Shown here: positions 15,289 to 24,292 of the stretch, piece by piece
Numbering within the stretch: the first letter of the stretch is position 1
How the letters are laid out: every line of letters starts with the position of its first letter
NCBI GenBank assembly: GCA_964439435.1
Contig: CAYTOF010000010.1
Span: 1-45,596 of the forward strand
DNA: 45,596 nucleotides
From: CAYTOF01 sp964439435
GTDB taxonomy: Bacteria > Bacillota > Clostridia > Oscillospirales > QAMX01
Direction: 5' to 3'
The notes under the pieces: generated by a model
The model's database searches: none
The model's input: only the letters and a program-made list of their open reading frames with translations
Told to the model about the DNA's origin: nothing
Translations under genes and position numbers: made by a program

Positions 15289-16221
15289 ATGTACATCGGA
15301 ATAGATTTAGGTGGAACCAACATCGCAGCCGGCATAGTAAATGACAACTGCGAGATTTTATCCAAGAAAAGCATCCCAACAAATGCCTCGCGTTCGGGAG
15401 AAGAGATAATCATTGAGCTGGCCAAATTGGCTATTTCTCTGTGCGAAGAAAATGACATCTCCGAAGAGGAGATAGAATGGGTCGGCATTGGCTCACCCGG
15501 AACAGTGGATGCACAAAACGGAGTGATTGTCTATGCAAACAACCTTCGTTTTCTAAACACCCCCGCTTCAAAGATATTTCAAGAATATTTCCCAAGACCT
15601 GTTTTCCTTGGCAATGACGCAAACTGCGCAGCTCTCGGAGAAGCTTATGCAGGAGCCGCGAAAGACTGTGAGCACGCCCTCATGATCACCCTCGGCACGG
15701 GGCTTGGCGGCGGCATCATCATAAACAAGAAAATTTATTCGGGTTTCAACGGCGCCGGAGGAGAGCTTGGACACGCTGTCATAATCAAAGACGGAGTGCC
15801 CTGCACCTGCGGGCGCAAAGGATGCTGGGAATCATACAGCTCCGCAACGGGGCTTGTCCGCATGACAACCGAGGCGATGAAGACAGACACCGAAAAGAAA
15901 AGCCTGCTCTGGACACTCGACAAAATAAGCGGCCGCTCTGCCTATATCGCCGCAAGGCAGGGGGATAGCCTTGCAAAATCTGTCGTGGACCAATATGAAG
16001 ACCACCTTGCCTGCGGCATCGTCACCATGATAAACATTTTCCAGCCTGAAATCTTTGTCCTGGGCGGAGGCGTTGCCAATGAGGGGGACAATCTGCTCAT
16101 CCCCTTGAAAGAGCGTGTAAGCAAAGAGATCTACACACGTAATGTGCCGCAGACAGAATTAAAACTTGCCATTTTGGGCAACAATGCAGGAATTGTCGGA
16201 GCCGCCATGCTCGGCAAATAA
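15289..16221 (+). CDS. ROK family sugar kinase, probable glucokinase
   Basis: 310 residues, the length of Gram-positive glucokinase GlcK. GIDLGGTNIAAG is the ATP phosphate loop; GNDANCAALGEAYAGA, TLGTGLGGGIII and GAGGELGHAVI follow, and the zinc site CTCGRKGCWE (Cys-x-Cys-x4-Cys) marks the ROK family. No helix-turn-helix precedes it, so it is a kinase rather than a repressor. Glucose is the likely substrate, but N-acetylmannosamine, fructose or allose kinases share these motifs. AGGGGGA precedes the ATG. It ends at its own terminator before the glycyl radical operon. Confidence 0.88.
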   Translation: MYIGIDLGGTNIAAGIVNDNCEILSKKSIPTNASRSGEEIIIELAKLAISLCEENDISEEEIEWVGIGSPGTVDAQNGVIVYANNLRFLNTPASKIFQEYFPRPVFLGNDANCAALGEAYAGAAKDCEHALMITLGTGLGGGIIINKKIYSGFNGAGGELGHAVIIKDGVPCTCGRKGCWESYSSATGLVRMTTEAMKTDTEKKSLLWTLDKISGRSAYIAARQGDSLAKSVVDQYEDHLACGIVTMINIFQPEIFVLGGGVANEGDNLLIPLKERVSKEIYTRNVPQTELKLAILGNNAGIVGAAMLGK

Positions 16222-16239
16222 ATCAGTCAACGCTCTCAG

Positions 16240-16276
16240 ACAAAGCTCAAGGAAATTCTCTGAGCTTTGTTTTTTT
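16240..16276 (+). terminator. Terminator of the ROK kinase gene
   Basis: ACAAAGCTCA (16240-16249) pairs with TGAGCTTTGT (16261-16270), followed by a T run. Confidence 0.85.
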
Positions 16277-16361
16277 GCCCTCTCTCGATTTGATTGGATC
16301 TCGCAAGACAAGTTCACTACCTTTTGAATCCCTTGAGGTCTTTGCACTCCCTTTTTTGTGT

Positions 16362-16390
16362 TTGTTTTTTGATCTGCCCTGTGATATAAT
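16362..16390 (+). promoter_or_regulatory. Promoter of the glycyl radical operon
   Basis: TTGTTT (16362-16367), 17-nt spacer, TATAAT (16385-16390), about 33 nt before the ATG. Confidence 0.6.
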
Positions 16391-16422
16391 CAACTTGAAT
16401 CATTGTCTTTGGGAGCGATATT

Positions 16423-18579
16423 ATGAAAAATCTCGACAATTTAAAAAAAGAAATTGACCTTCACCCAAAGGGCGTAAACTGTGTAAATGTCTTGATGTAC
16501 AAGGGCTATTTCGAAGCTTTTGATGAGCCCGCAGTAGTTGCACGGGCCTTTGCCATCCGTTCCCTTTTCACATCCCATGAAAAACATGTATATATAAACG
16601 ACCTCATATTGGGTTCCGTTCGGGGGAAGCTTGCCTCAAAGGAGCTCTATTCCGATGCCCTGCGCGGCAAGGCGGACTCCGTTGTCAACAGCTATGGAAG
16701 AAACTCCTTCTGGACAAATGCCGACCATTATGCGCCGGATTTTGAAACGATTCTGTCCGCCGGCATAGAAGGTCTCATGGCAGATCTCTCAAAATCCCGC
16801 AAAATCTTTGCGGAGAGAAATGAAAGTAAAAAGCTCGACTTTTTGAGGGCCTGCGAGATTTCATTGAGTGCCTTTTCGGACTTGATCTCCGGCTATGCCC
16901 ACGCCGCAAGGCAGCTCGCAGAGAGCGACTCGGCTCGTTCAAACAAGGAGGGGCTTTTAAAAGCCGCCGCGGCATGCGAAAACATCGCCACTAAAGCTCC
17001 GAGCTCCTTTAGGGAAGCCCTACAACTCGTTTGGCTTTCCCATGTAGCCTTTTTATATGAAAACCGATATGCCATGGCTCTGGGGCGACTGGATCAATAT
17101 CTCTATCCCTTCTACAAAAAAGACATCGACACAGGTGTGCTGACCCGTGAAGAGGCCCTCTCCCTTATGGAATGTACCCTGATCAAAATCGGGGAAGCGC
17201 GTTTTTTCGGAGGAGACGATGTGGTGAACATCGCCATAGGCGGCCTTGACCCCAAAACCGGCAAAGGTGCTGTAAACGAGCTCTCAGATATCATCCTCGA
17301 AGCCGTGAAAAACTGCAACATCCCCGGGCCCAACCTCTCCGCACGCATCTACAAGGACATACCCGAGGAGTTTTTGGACAGGTGTTTGCAGACCATCGGA
17401 ACGGGGCTTGGCTACCCTGCCCTGATGAACGACGAGGTCAATATACCCGCTCTCATGCGCCACAACTACAGCCTTGAAGACTGTAGGGACTACTGCATGG
17501 TGGGCTGCATAGAAAACTTCATCCCCGGCAAGCAGCCGCCTTGGTCTGACGGCCGCTACAACTCACCGAAATTCATTGAGCTGGCGCTAAACGACGGCAT
17601 CTGCATGCTCTCCAACTCAAGGCTTGGCCCAAGTACAGGCACGGCGCAGTCCCTTGACACTATGGAAAAATTTATGGCTGCACTGTCCGCTCAAATGGAG
17701 CACGGGGCCGCCGAATACATGGCCATTTTTAGAAACGAAAATGAGAGATATGACTATGAGCGCCTTTCACAGCCCTTTCTCTCCTGTTTTTGCCGTGACT
17801 GCATCGAAAAGGGCCTGGATATAAACAACGGAGGCGCAATGTACCCCTCCGTTCACGGGGCGGCTGTCATGGGGATTGCCACAATGGCAGACTCTCTGGC
17901 CGCCATCGAAAGTGTCGTTTTCGAGCGCAAAACAGTGGACTTGGCAACCCTGCGCGATGCCTTGCAAGCTGATTTTGAGGGGCATACTTCCTTGCACTCG
18001 GAGCTTCTGCGCGCTCCCAAATACGGCAACAACGATGAGTGCGCTGACAAATACGCTGTGTGGTTTGTCACAGAGCATGAGAGGATATTTTCCAAATACC
18101 GCACCAGAGACGGCGGCTCAATCTACATTGCCATAGCATCCAATGTCAGCAATATCCCCGCGGGGCGTGAAATCGCCGCAACACCGGACGGCAGAAAAAG
18201 CCGCATGCCCCTGAGCGACGCCGCTTCACCTATGCGCGGCATGGATAAAAACGGCCCGACAGGTGTCGCCCTATCCCTTTCAAAACCCGACTACACGCTT
18301 GTCGCCTGCGGCACCGTTTTAAATCAAAAGTTTTCCCCTGCAATGTTTGCCGACAAAGCTCGCCGTGCAAGGCTTGCAGCCCTCATCAGAACATATTTTG
18401 ATCGAGGCGGGCAGGAAATTCAAATCAACGCCGTGTCAAGGGATGTTTTGAAAGACGCCATGGAAAATCCGGAGAATTACAAGAGTCTGACCGTTCGCGT
18501 CTCGGGGTTTTCGGCTTATTTTGTCAACCTTGACAGGTCAGTTCAAGAAGACATATTGCAAAGGACAGAACACGAATGA
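16423..18579 (+). CDS. Glycyl radical enzyme (pyruvate formate-lyase superfamily), dehydratase/lyase-like, substrate unknown
   Basis: 718 residues, somewhat shorter than glycerol or choline-TMA lyases (about 780-850). The active-site loop reads DYCMVGCIENF, with thiyl Cys362 and Glu364 in the Cys-x-Glu arrangement of eliminating enzymes; pyruvate formate-lyase itself has two adjacent cysteines there. The radical loop at the C-terminus is RVSGFSAYF with Gly695. The segment after the cysteine, IPGKQPPWSDGRYN, differs from the diol dehydratase wording that I know, so no substrate is assigned. Activase and a zinc alcohol dehydrogenase follow in the same operon. There are no microcompartment shell genes or aldehyde dehydrogenase nearby. 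The reaction needs strict anaerobiosis. Confidence 0.9.
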   Translation: MKNLDNLKKEIDLHPKGVNCVNVLMYKGYFEAFDEPAVVARAFAIRSLFTSHEKHVYINDLILGSVRGKLASKELYSDALRGKADSVVNSYGRNSFWTNADHYAPDFETILSAGIEGLMADLSKSRKIFAERNESKKLDFLRACEISLSAFSDLISGYAHAARQLAESDSARSNKEGLLKAAAACENIATKAPSSFREALQLVWLSHVAFLYENRYAMALGRLDQYLYPFYKKDIDTGVLTREEALSLMECTLIKIGEARFFGGDDVVNIAIGGLDPKTGKGAVNELSDIILEAVKNCNIPGPNLSARIYKDIPEEFLDRCLQTIGTGLGYPALMNDEVNIPALMRHNYSLEDCRDYCMVGCIENFIPGKQPPWSDGRYNSPKFIELALNDGICMLSNSRLGPSTGTAQSLDTMEKFMAALSAQMEHGAAEYMAIFRNENERYDYERLSQPFLSCFCRDCIEKGLDINNGGAMYPSVHGAAVMGIATMADSLAAIESVVFERKTVDLATLRDALQADFEGHTSLHSELLRAPKYGNNDECADKYAVWFVTEHERIFSKYRTRDGGSIYIAIASNVSNIPAGREIAATPDGRKSRMPLSDAASPMRGMDKNGPTGVALSLSKPDYTLVACGTVLNQKFSPAMFADKARRARLAALIRTYFDRGGQEIQINAVSRDVLKDAMENPENYKSLTVRVSGFSAYFVNLDRSVQEDILQRTEHE

Positions 18580-19547
18580 TATCTGCCGAAACCGCTTTGA
18601 ATCTGCATTCGGACAAACCCCAATGCGGAAGCACAGCGAATAATATAAAAAACGACGACAAATGCGAAAACGCCTATATAAGCGCCTTGCAGCGTTTCAG
18701 CGTGGGAGATGGCCCCGGCATACGCACCACGGTATTTTTCCAAGGCTGCAACCTCTCCTGCAAATGGTGCCACAACCCCGAGACAATATCCCTTGGCGGT
18801 GCGATGTTGTTTTATGAAAATCTATGTCAGAACTGCGGTCTCTGCGAGCTTGCATGCGCAAACTCCCTGCCAAGAGGCTATATCTCCTATGAAAACTGCA
18901 ATCTCTGCGGCAATTGTGCCGAGGTCTGCGCCCACGGCGCCCGTATACTCAGCGGAAAGAAAATGCACCTCGACACGATAATGGATATAATTTTCGAAGA
19001 TCTGCCTTTTTATGAGAATTCAGGCGGAGGCGTCACCCTCTCGGGAGGTGAACCTCTCTTGCAGGCAGATTTTGCCGCTTGTCTTGCCAAGCGTTGCAAG
19101 GGGCATGGAATAAGTGTCATCGTCGACACTGCGGGCTGCGTGCAGTACAGAGTTTTCGAACAGCTAAATCCCTTTGTCGACACATATTACTATGACCTCA
19201 AAGGACCAGATGCTCTTTTTTACAAAAACCATGTCGGCGGTGATTTTGGGCTTATCTGCGCCAACTTGGGAAAGCTTGTATCATGTGGTGCCGATGTTGT
19301 CGTGCGTTTTCCCCTGATCCCGAGCTTAAACGATGACCTTGAAAGCCTGGGAACACTCAATTCCCTGTTGCTCTCCCTGGGCGTCAAAAAACTGCACCTG
19401 CTCCCCTATCACCGTCTCGGCCTAACAAAATACAAAGCCCTGGGCATACACTACACTTTGGAGCATCTTCGCCCACCAAGTGCGGAGCAGTTGGCCTCTG
19501 CCCTTTCCGTCTTTTCAGCATCCCTCAACCCGGAGATCTCGGGATAG
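18576..19547 (+). CDS. Glycyl radical enzyme activase (radical SAM, with two extra 4Fe-4S sites)
   Basis: 323 residues, starting in an ATGA overlap with the enzyme gene, with AAAGGA upstream. FSVGDGPGIRTTVFFQGC leads into the radical SAM motif CNLSCKWC (Cys-x3-Cys-x2-Cys). Between this and GGGVTLSGGEPLLQ lies a ferredoxin-like insert with CQNCGLCELAC and CNLCGNCAEVC, two complete 4Fe-4S sites; this insert is typical of activases for dehydratase-type enzymes and missing from PflA. It abstracts hydrogen from the Gly of its partner. The first 45 residues before the conserved part are unusual and hydrophilic; initiation further in cannot be excluded, but no better ribosome site is seen. Confidence 0.95.
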   Translation: MISAETALNLHSDKPQCGSTANNIKNDDKCENAYISALQRFSVGDGPGIRTTVFFQGCNLSCKWCHNPETISLGGAMLFYENLCQNCGLCELACANSLPRGYISYENCNLCGNCAEVCAHGARILSGKKMHLDTIMDIIFEDLPFYENSGGGVTLSGGEPLLQADFAACLAKRCKGHGISVIVDTAGCVQYRVFEQLNPFVDTYYYDLKGPDALFYKNHVGGDFGLICANLGKLVSCGADVVVRFPLIPSLNDDLESLGTLNSLLLSLGVKKLHLLPYHRLGLTKYKALGIHYTLEHLRPPSAEQLASALSVFSASLNPEISG

Positions 19548-19582
19548 TATATATAACAAAATAAACCTAAATGGAGGACTAT

Positions 19583-20677
19583 ATGAAAAAAGCATATGCG
19601 GCGGTTTTTACCGGCCCCAACGCCCCATTCGAGCTTAAAGAATATGATGTTTTACCCCCACCGGAGGGCTATGCACGGCTGAAATTGATCTCAAGCGGTG
19701 TATGCGGCACAGATCTGCACATTCACCGCGGGAAATTGCCTGTCGGGGCACCTTCCATCATCGGCCACGAGTTTATCGGCCGAATTGACGCCATTTCCGA
19801 AGCCGATGCAGCCAAGAGCGGTTTGAAGGTCGGCGACGCGGCCATTGTCTATATCGCCTGCCCCTGCGGCACTTGCGTGCTTTGCCATGACGGAGACGAC
19901 GCCAACTGCGTCAATATGGGCGTGACAAACAGCGGAAATCCCGAAACACCGCCTCACTTTTGGGGTGGCTATTGTGAATACAGCTTTTCGCCCATGGACA
20001 ATCTGATCAGGATTCCAAATCATCTGGACCCCATGTCTGTGAGCGTTTTTGCCTGCGCGGGACCCACCGCACTGCATGCCTTTGCCCTCTCTCTCAGGGC
20101 GGGATTTGACCCCAAGAGCGCAAAAACCGCAGTTGTGCAGGGTCTTGGCCCCCTCGGCGTCTTTGCCGTTGCCTATCTAAAACACCTCGGCATCCCCTAT
20201 ATTGCGGCGGTCGGAGCACGGGAGAACCCCGAGCGGGCGGAAGCCGTAAAAGCCCTCGGAGCCACAGAGGTTTTCAGCCTTGAAGCAGATGGCGAAGCAA
20301 AGCTTGGAGAAAGCGTTCAAAAAGCGAGCAATGGTCTTGGCGCAGACCTTGTCTTCGAAGCCTCGGGAAATCCCGGAGCCATCCCCCTCGGAATAGATCT
20401 TCTGCGCAATCGCGGAGTCTATCTGGTTCCGGGACAATATTCCGACAGCGGTCGCATTGAAATCGCCCCGCAGTTGATCACCTTCAAAGCCCTGCGCATC
20501 CTGGGCTCCTCTCAGTATTCCAAGGCAGATATAGATACTTATCTAAATTTCCTGTCTGAGAACACCGCCTTTGGCGATGCAGCTCTTTCCCTTGCGGACA
20601 AATACCCGCTCAAGGACGTGCAAAATGCCCTGAAAAACGCCGCCTCCGGAAAAAACATAAAGACACTGCTTGTCTGA
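19583..20677 (+). CDS. Zinc-dependent medium-chain alcohol dehydrogenase
   Basis: 364 residues from the ATG at 19583; GGAGG at 19573-19577 fixes this start over the in-frame ATG at 19571, which overlaps the ribosome site. Catalytic zinc ligands lie in GVCGTDLH and GHEF, and the structural zinc lobe in CPCGTCVLCHDGDDANC. The Rossmann motif is VVQGLGPLGVFA. The family includes sorbitol, threonine and butanediol dehydrogenases. It lies 35 nt after the activase, so it probably handles the alcohol substrate or the carbonyl product of the glycyl radical enzyme; direction and substrate are inference. Confidence 0.9.
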   Translation: MKKAYAAVFTGPNAPFELKEYDVLPPPEGYARLKLISSGVCGTDLHIHRGKLPVGAPSIIGHEFIGRIDAISEADAAKSGLKVGDAAIVYIACPCGTCVLCHDGDDANCVNMGVTNSGNPETPPHFWGGYCEYSFSPMDNLIRIPNHLDPMSVSVFACAGPTALHAFALSLRAGFDPKSAKTAVVQGLGPLGVFAVAYLKHLGIPYIAAVGARENPERAEAVKALGATEVFSLEADGEAKLGESVQKASNGLGADLVFEASGNPGAIPLGIDLLRNRGVYLVPGQYSDSGRIEIAPQLITFKALRILGSSQYSKADIDTYLNFLSENTAFGDAALSLADKYPLKDVQNALKNAASGKNIKTLLV

Positions 20678-20693
20678 TATTCATACAGAAACC

Positions 20694-20731
20694 AAAACGC
20701 AAGATATCCCCTATCGGATATCTTGCGTTTT
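20694..20731. terminator. Bidirectional terminator after the glycyl radical operon
   Basis: A 16-bp perfect stem (20694-20709 with 20716-20731) over the loop CCTATC, with AAAA and TTTT outer ends. It separates the operon from the convergent ABC permease gene. Confidence 0.92.
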
Positions 20732-20744
20732 TATGTTTTGCCAA

Positions 20745-21596
20745 CTATTCCAGGTTTAACTTTGTCTCGAGCATCTTGTTGCAGACCAGGAAGCATATGC
20801 CCCCTATCATAATGGAGATTATTATGCTGAAGAGCATATACATATGTCCCGTTGCTATAAAGTCGTCGATGGTGTTTTCGTGCCCTACGCCGATAAACCT
20901 TGCCGGTATCATGACAAGAGAGGTCAGGGTGCTCAACACCGAGTTGACCACAATGTACATGCCGATTGAGGCAAGCACTTTTCTTTTTTTGGCGATTATG
21001 CTGCCAAGGGTTATGGCAAGGTAGTACATGAGCATTTGAGAGGCGATGGATGCCAGCACCATAAATAATATTTCAATCAAGAAAAGGACGGCATTTGATG
21101 TGCCAAGGACATTAAAAACCAATTTGAAAAATTGATCGAGCAGATTCAAAATGGGATTGTCCGCTATGGGGGCTTTCCATCCGGTGCCGAAAACAATCAA
21201 GATCAACCCCGAGGCACAGGCAACCAAGATGCCCAATGCCGTCCACACAATGCCCGAAATTGTCTTTGCCCACAGGTGAGTCTGGGTTTTGGCGGGCAGC
21301 GTGAAGGTCAGATAGCCCTCATCACCAAAGAAATTTTTGAAATATCTGTGCAGCAGGATAAAATACACTATGAAGATTGAGGCGAAAACAGCAAAGAGGC
21401 TCAGCCCAAACAGCGTCCAGGAAACCAGGGATAAAATGCTTTGGAAAAAGCTCTCTCCGCTATCGGCGGAAAAAACCCTGATGTTCAAGGTTGAAAACAG
21501 CGAACTGAAGACGGAAGCCGCAAAAACACCGAAAAACAAGGGCAGGAGTGTTTTGGAAACCGACTTGAACTCATATCTTAGCAGTTTTTTCAGCAT
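20745..21596 (-). CDS. ABC-2 type membrane permease
   Basis: 283 residues with about six hydrophobic helices, beginning MLKKLLRYEFKSVSKTLLPLF, the usual start of ABC-2 export permeases. LLHRYFKNFFGDEGYLTFTLPAKTQTHLWAKTI is the cytoplasmic loop typical of this group (seen here in two stretches). It overlaps the end of the ATPase gene by 7 nt, so the two form one transporter. No substrate-binding protein is present, which points to export or a bacitracin/stress-type role; the substrate is unknown. Confidence 0.82.
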   Translation of the reverse strand: MLKKLLRYEFKSVSKTLLPLFFGVFAASVFSSLFSTLNIRVFSADSGESFFQSILSLVSWTLFGLSLFAVFASIFIVYFILLHRYFKNFFGDEGYLTFTLPAKTQTHLWAKTISGIVWTALGILVACASGLILIVFGTGWKAPIADNPILNLLDQFFKLVFNVLGTSNAVLFLIEILFMVLASIASQMLMYYLAITLGSIIAKKRKVLASIGMYIVVNSVLSTLTSLVMIPARFIGVGHENTIDDFIATGHMYMLFSIIISIMIGGICFLVCNKMLETKLNLE

Positions 21597-22313
21597 CTGA
21601 ACACCTCCCTGAAAAGCTCATCTATGGACTTTCCATGTTCCTTGCGAACAGCTTCAGCCGCGCCGTGCATATGTATTCTGCCGCCATTTATAAACAAAAA
21701 GTCGTCAAGTATCTTCTCAATGTCGTAAATCAAGTGTGTGGAGATTATAATCGTCGCATCACTTCGGTAGTTGGAGATGATTGTGTCCAGGATATAGTCC
21801 CTCGTGGCCGNNNNNNNNNNCACCGCCAATCGGCTCGTCCAGCAGATAAAGCTGGGCTCGCCTTGCCATGACGAGCACCAACTGCACTTTTTCCTTTGTG
21901 CCCTTTGAAAGTGTTTTGATTTTGCTGCCGGGCTCAATACTTAATCTTCTGAGCATGTCGAAGGCCTTGAGTTTGTCAAAATCCTCATAAAAATCCGCAA
22001 ACAAATCCAGGACATCATTTACTCGCATCCAGGGGCTGAAATAAGTGCGTTCCGGCAAGTATGAGACCGCCGACTTGCTCTTCACACCCGGCGGCTCTCC
22101 GTTGATTGTGATATGGCCGTATGTGGGGGTTAATAGGCCCGCTGCCAACTTTATAAAAGTTGTTTTGCCGCTGCCATTTGGACCAAGCAAGCCGATTATC
22201 TTGCCTCTCGGAACATAAAGACTCAAATCCACAAGGGCCGGTATGGAGCCGTAGTTTTTGGTGACATTGCTGCAGTTCAATATTGTGTTGTCCATTCGCA
22301 TCTTCCTTTCCAT
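21590..22313 (-). CDS. ABC transporter ATP-binding protein (interrupted by a 10-N assembly gap)
   Basis: Walker A is GPNGSGKTT, the signature is LSKGTKEKVQLV, Walker B is LYLLDEPIGG, and the switch His lies in IIISTHLIYDIE. The D-loop after Walker B falls into the N run. The frame differs on the two sides. The family sequence GGVDPATRD predicts six missing bases, which would give 239 residues in one frame, so the gene is probably intact. AGGAG lies seven bases before the ATG at 22313; the ATG at 22295 is a weaker alternative. It starts 49 nt after the asnA stop on the same strand and may be read through from there. Confidence 0.9.
21811..21820. other. 10-N assembly gap inside the ABC ATPase gene
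   Basis: Ten N bases. With ten bases the frame breaks; with six, coding for the end of Val, Asp and the start of Pro in the D-loop, it is restored. The run is a placeholder whose length is not informative. Confidence 0.8.
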
Positions 22314-22362
22314 CGCCGAACTCCTAATATGGCGTTATAAATACCCTCGCTTCAGCGGCAAG

Positions 22363-23367
22363 TTATAAAAGCATAATGCCGGCATCCGCACATGTTTTTG
22401 CCGTCTCGTCGTCCCAGAGGGAGGACTGCACTTCACCTATGTGAGCCTTCTCCAGAAGCAGCATGCAGAGCCTCGACTGGCCTATGCCGCCGCCCATGGT
22501 GAGGGGCAATGTGCCCTCGAGCAGCATTTTGTGAAAGGGCAATGTGCTCCGTTCTTCGCAGCCCGATTGTTGCAGCTGTTTTCTTAGGGTTTGGGCATCG
22601 ACACGTATGCCCATGGAGGAAATCTCGAGGGCGCAGTCCAATATGGGAAAATAAAATATTATATCTCCGTTGAGCTCCCAGTCGTCATAGTCCGGGGCAC
22701 GGCTTCCGTGGGATATGCCGGACTTCAACTTTCCGCCGATTTTAGACACAAAAATCGTCCCGTGCTCGCGGGCATAAAGATACTCGCGCCTTTCGGGGCT
22801 TTCGTTTGGATAGAGGTCCTCAAGCTCTTGAGATGTGATAAAGGAGACCTCTCTGCAAAGCTCCGTCTCCAAAGCGTGGAAACGCGCGCGCACAGTGTCC
22901 AATGTGTGGCAGATGCATGTCACAATGGCCTGTACAGTGGTTTTGAGGTATTCATAGTTGTGTTCTTTTGTCGTTATGACCTTTTCCCAGTCCCACTGGT
23001 CGACATATATGGAATGGGTGTTGTCCAGGTATTCATCCCGCCTGATCGCATTCATATCGGTGTACAAACCTTTGCCTGGATAAAAATCGTAGCGGTAAAG
23101 GGCCAAGCGTTTCCACTTTGCCAGTGAGTGTACAACCTCTGCCGTCAAGCCAGTATCCGGTATTTCAAAACTGACGGGTCTTTCTGTGCCGCTCAGATTG
23201 TCGTTCAAACCTGAATTTGCATCCACAAAGAGAGGCGCGGACACGCGTTTCAAGTTCAGGGCATCGGCTAATGTGTCCTGAAAACAGCGTTTTATAAGTG
23301 CGATTGCACTTTGAGTTTCATAAAGATTTAGTATCGGGCGGTAATCCTTGGGGATAATTATGCTCAT
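22363..23367 (-). CDS. asnA: Aspartate-ammonia ligase (asparagine synthetase A)
   Basis: 334 residues, matching AsnA. It makes asparagine from aspartate, ammonia and ATP through an aspartyl-AMP intermediate and resembles class II tRNA synthetases. Characteristic segments are RVSAPLFVDANSGLNDNLSG, AVVHSLAKWKR (here EVVHSLAKWKR), GLYTDMNAIRRDE, HSIYVDQWDWEK, and GGGIGQSRLCMLLL as the class II motif 3. The ATG at 23367 has GGAG nine bases upstream; the longer frame to 23442 has none. Its own promoter lies upstream, and the ABC genes follow on the same strand. Confidence 0.97.
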   Translation of the reverse strand: MSIIIPKDYRPILNLYETQSAIALIKRCFQDTLADALNLKRVSAPLFVDANSGLNDNLSGTERPVSFEIPDTGLTAEVVHSLAKWKRLALYRYDFYPGKGLYTDMNAIRRDEYLDNTHSIYVDQWDWEKVITTKEHNYEYLKTTVQAIVTCICHTLDTVRARFHALETELCREVSFITSQELEDLYPNESPERREYLYAREHGTIFVSKIGGKLKSGISHGSRAPDYDDWELNGDIIFYFPILDCALEISSMGIRVDAQTLRKQLQQSGCEERSTLPFHKMLLEGTLPLTMGGGIGQSRLCMLLLEKAHIGEVQSSLWDDETAKTCADAGIMLL

Positions 23368-23462
23368 GATCATTCTCCGGTTTTTGAGGTGTGGACGTGG
23401 TATATATAGAGCGGGTCTGTAAAAGCCCGCATTTATTGCCAAAAAGCCAAATGTTGATACAT

Positions 23463-23491
23463 ATTATACGCCAATTATCACCTTATTGCAA
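23463..23491 (-). promoter_or_regulatory. Promoter of asnA
   Basis: Minus strand: TTGCAA (23491-23486), 17-nt spacer, TATAAT (23468-23463). The leader of about 90 nt holds a 5-bp GCGGG/CCCGC hairpin at 23411-23430, too small to be a T-box. Confidence 0.65.
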
Positions 23492-23548
23492 CTACCGCGG
23501 ATTCTCCCATCTGTGCTTCCCTGCGTTGGTTGCCTCTAGGTCAAGCTG

Positions 23549-24232
23549 TTATTTCAGCAGCGGACATTTGCAAAAGTCGCAATAATCCTCGCTGATATCC
23601 CATTTTTTCCCGCAGGCAACGCAGAAGATTATGCTGTCATTTGTCTTGTCATACTTTTCATATGCCCGCAAACCGCCGTGATGTCTGACCCTGTCTCCGA
23701 TATTGAAGTATTCAAACCTGTCATCCTCATTTGATTTTATCCGATGGATCTTGCCGTCATCGGCTCTTATCTCCACCACAAACTCATTGTAGTAGTATGT
23801 TCTACCGATATCTTGGGAGTCATATTCTTTGCCTTTTTTGCGCACAACTTTTTTATTCACCACAAACCCGTCAAATGTTTTGCTCATCTTTTTGCGCGAA
23901 ACCGACACAAGGGCAATCGAAACAAACATACTTCCGACTGCGAGTCCGATGAGGAAAGCTCCCGGGTTTTGCATCTCTGAACTCACCTCGCCGTAAATTG
24001 TAAAGCCCGCTATGGCAATGATGGCAAGGCCAAAGGAAAATATCAAGGCCCATCTATTGCTGTTTTTGAGGTATTTGGCAATCAGCGGATCGTTGATTTT
24101 CTCAGAAAAGCCGACTTTTTGCACACCCCATCTTGCGGCATATGCATTTTGAACGGGCGCACACGGTGTGCCGCATGCGGCGCAGAATTTGGATTCATTT
24201 GAAAGGGCAACTCCGCAATTTACGCAAAACAT
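23549..24232 (-). CDS. Zinc-ribbon membrane protein, unknown function
   Basis: 227 residues. An N-terminal zinc ribbon (CVNCGVALSNESKFCAACG) is followed by two hydrophobic helices (about residues 57-75 and 90-110), a soluble beta-rich domain (RTYYYNEFVVEIRADDGKIHRIKS, RVRHHGGLRAYEKYD), and a second C-terminal ribbon (CVACGKKWDISEDYCDFC). Zinc-ribbon proteins of this build are common and uncharacterised in Firmicutes. It lies 60 nt after the last gene of the hydrolase operon on the same strand and may be its tail by read-through, although nothing links the functions. Confidence 0.75.
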   Translation of the reverse strand: MFCVNCGVALSNESKFCAACGTPCAPVQNAYAARWGVQKVGFSEKINDPLIAKYLKNSNRWALIFSFGLAIIAIAGFTIYGEVSSEMQNPGAFLIGLAVGSMFVSIALVSVSRKKMSKTFDGFVVNKKVVRKKGKEYDSQDIGRTYYYNEFVVEIRADDGKIHRIKSNEDDRFEYFNIGDRVRHHGGLRAYEKYDKTNDSIIFCVACGKKWDISEDYCDFCKCPLLK

Positions 24233-24292
24233 AATACCTCTCCTTTATATATTCAACTGCTATCTTGACGAAATGCAAAGTGTCGACGCTTT

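Noticed and set aside
16423..18579. Identification as pyruvate formate-lyase
   Set aside because: PFL has two adjacent cysteines in the active-site loop; here there is a single Cys followed by Ile-Glu, and the activase has extra clusters that PflA lacks.
23368..23548. T-box leader for asnA
   Set aside because: The leader from the predicted start is only about 90 nt, too short, and lacks the T-box core sequence and a terminator/antiterminator pair.
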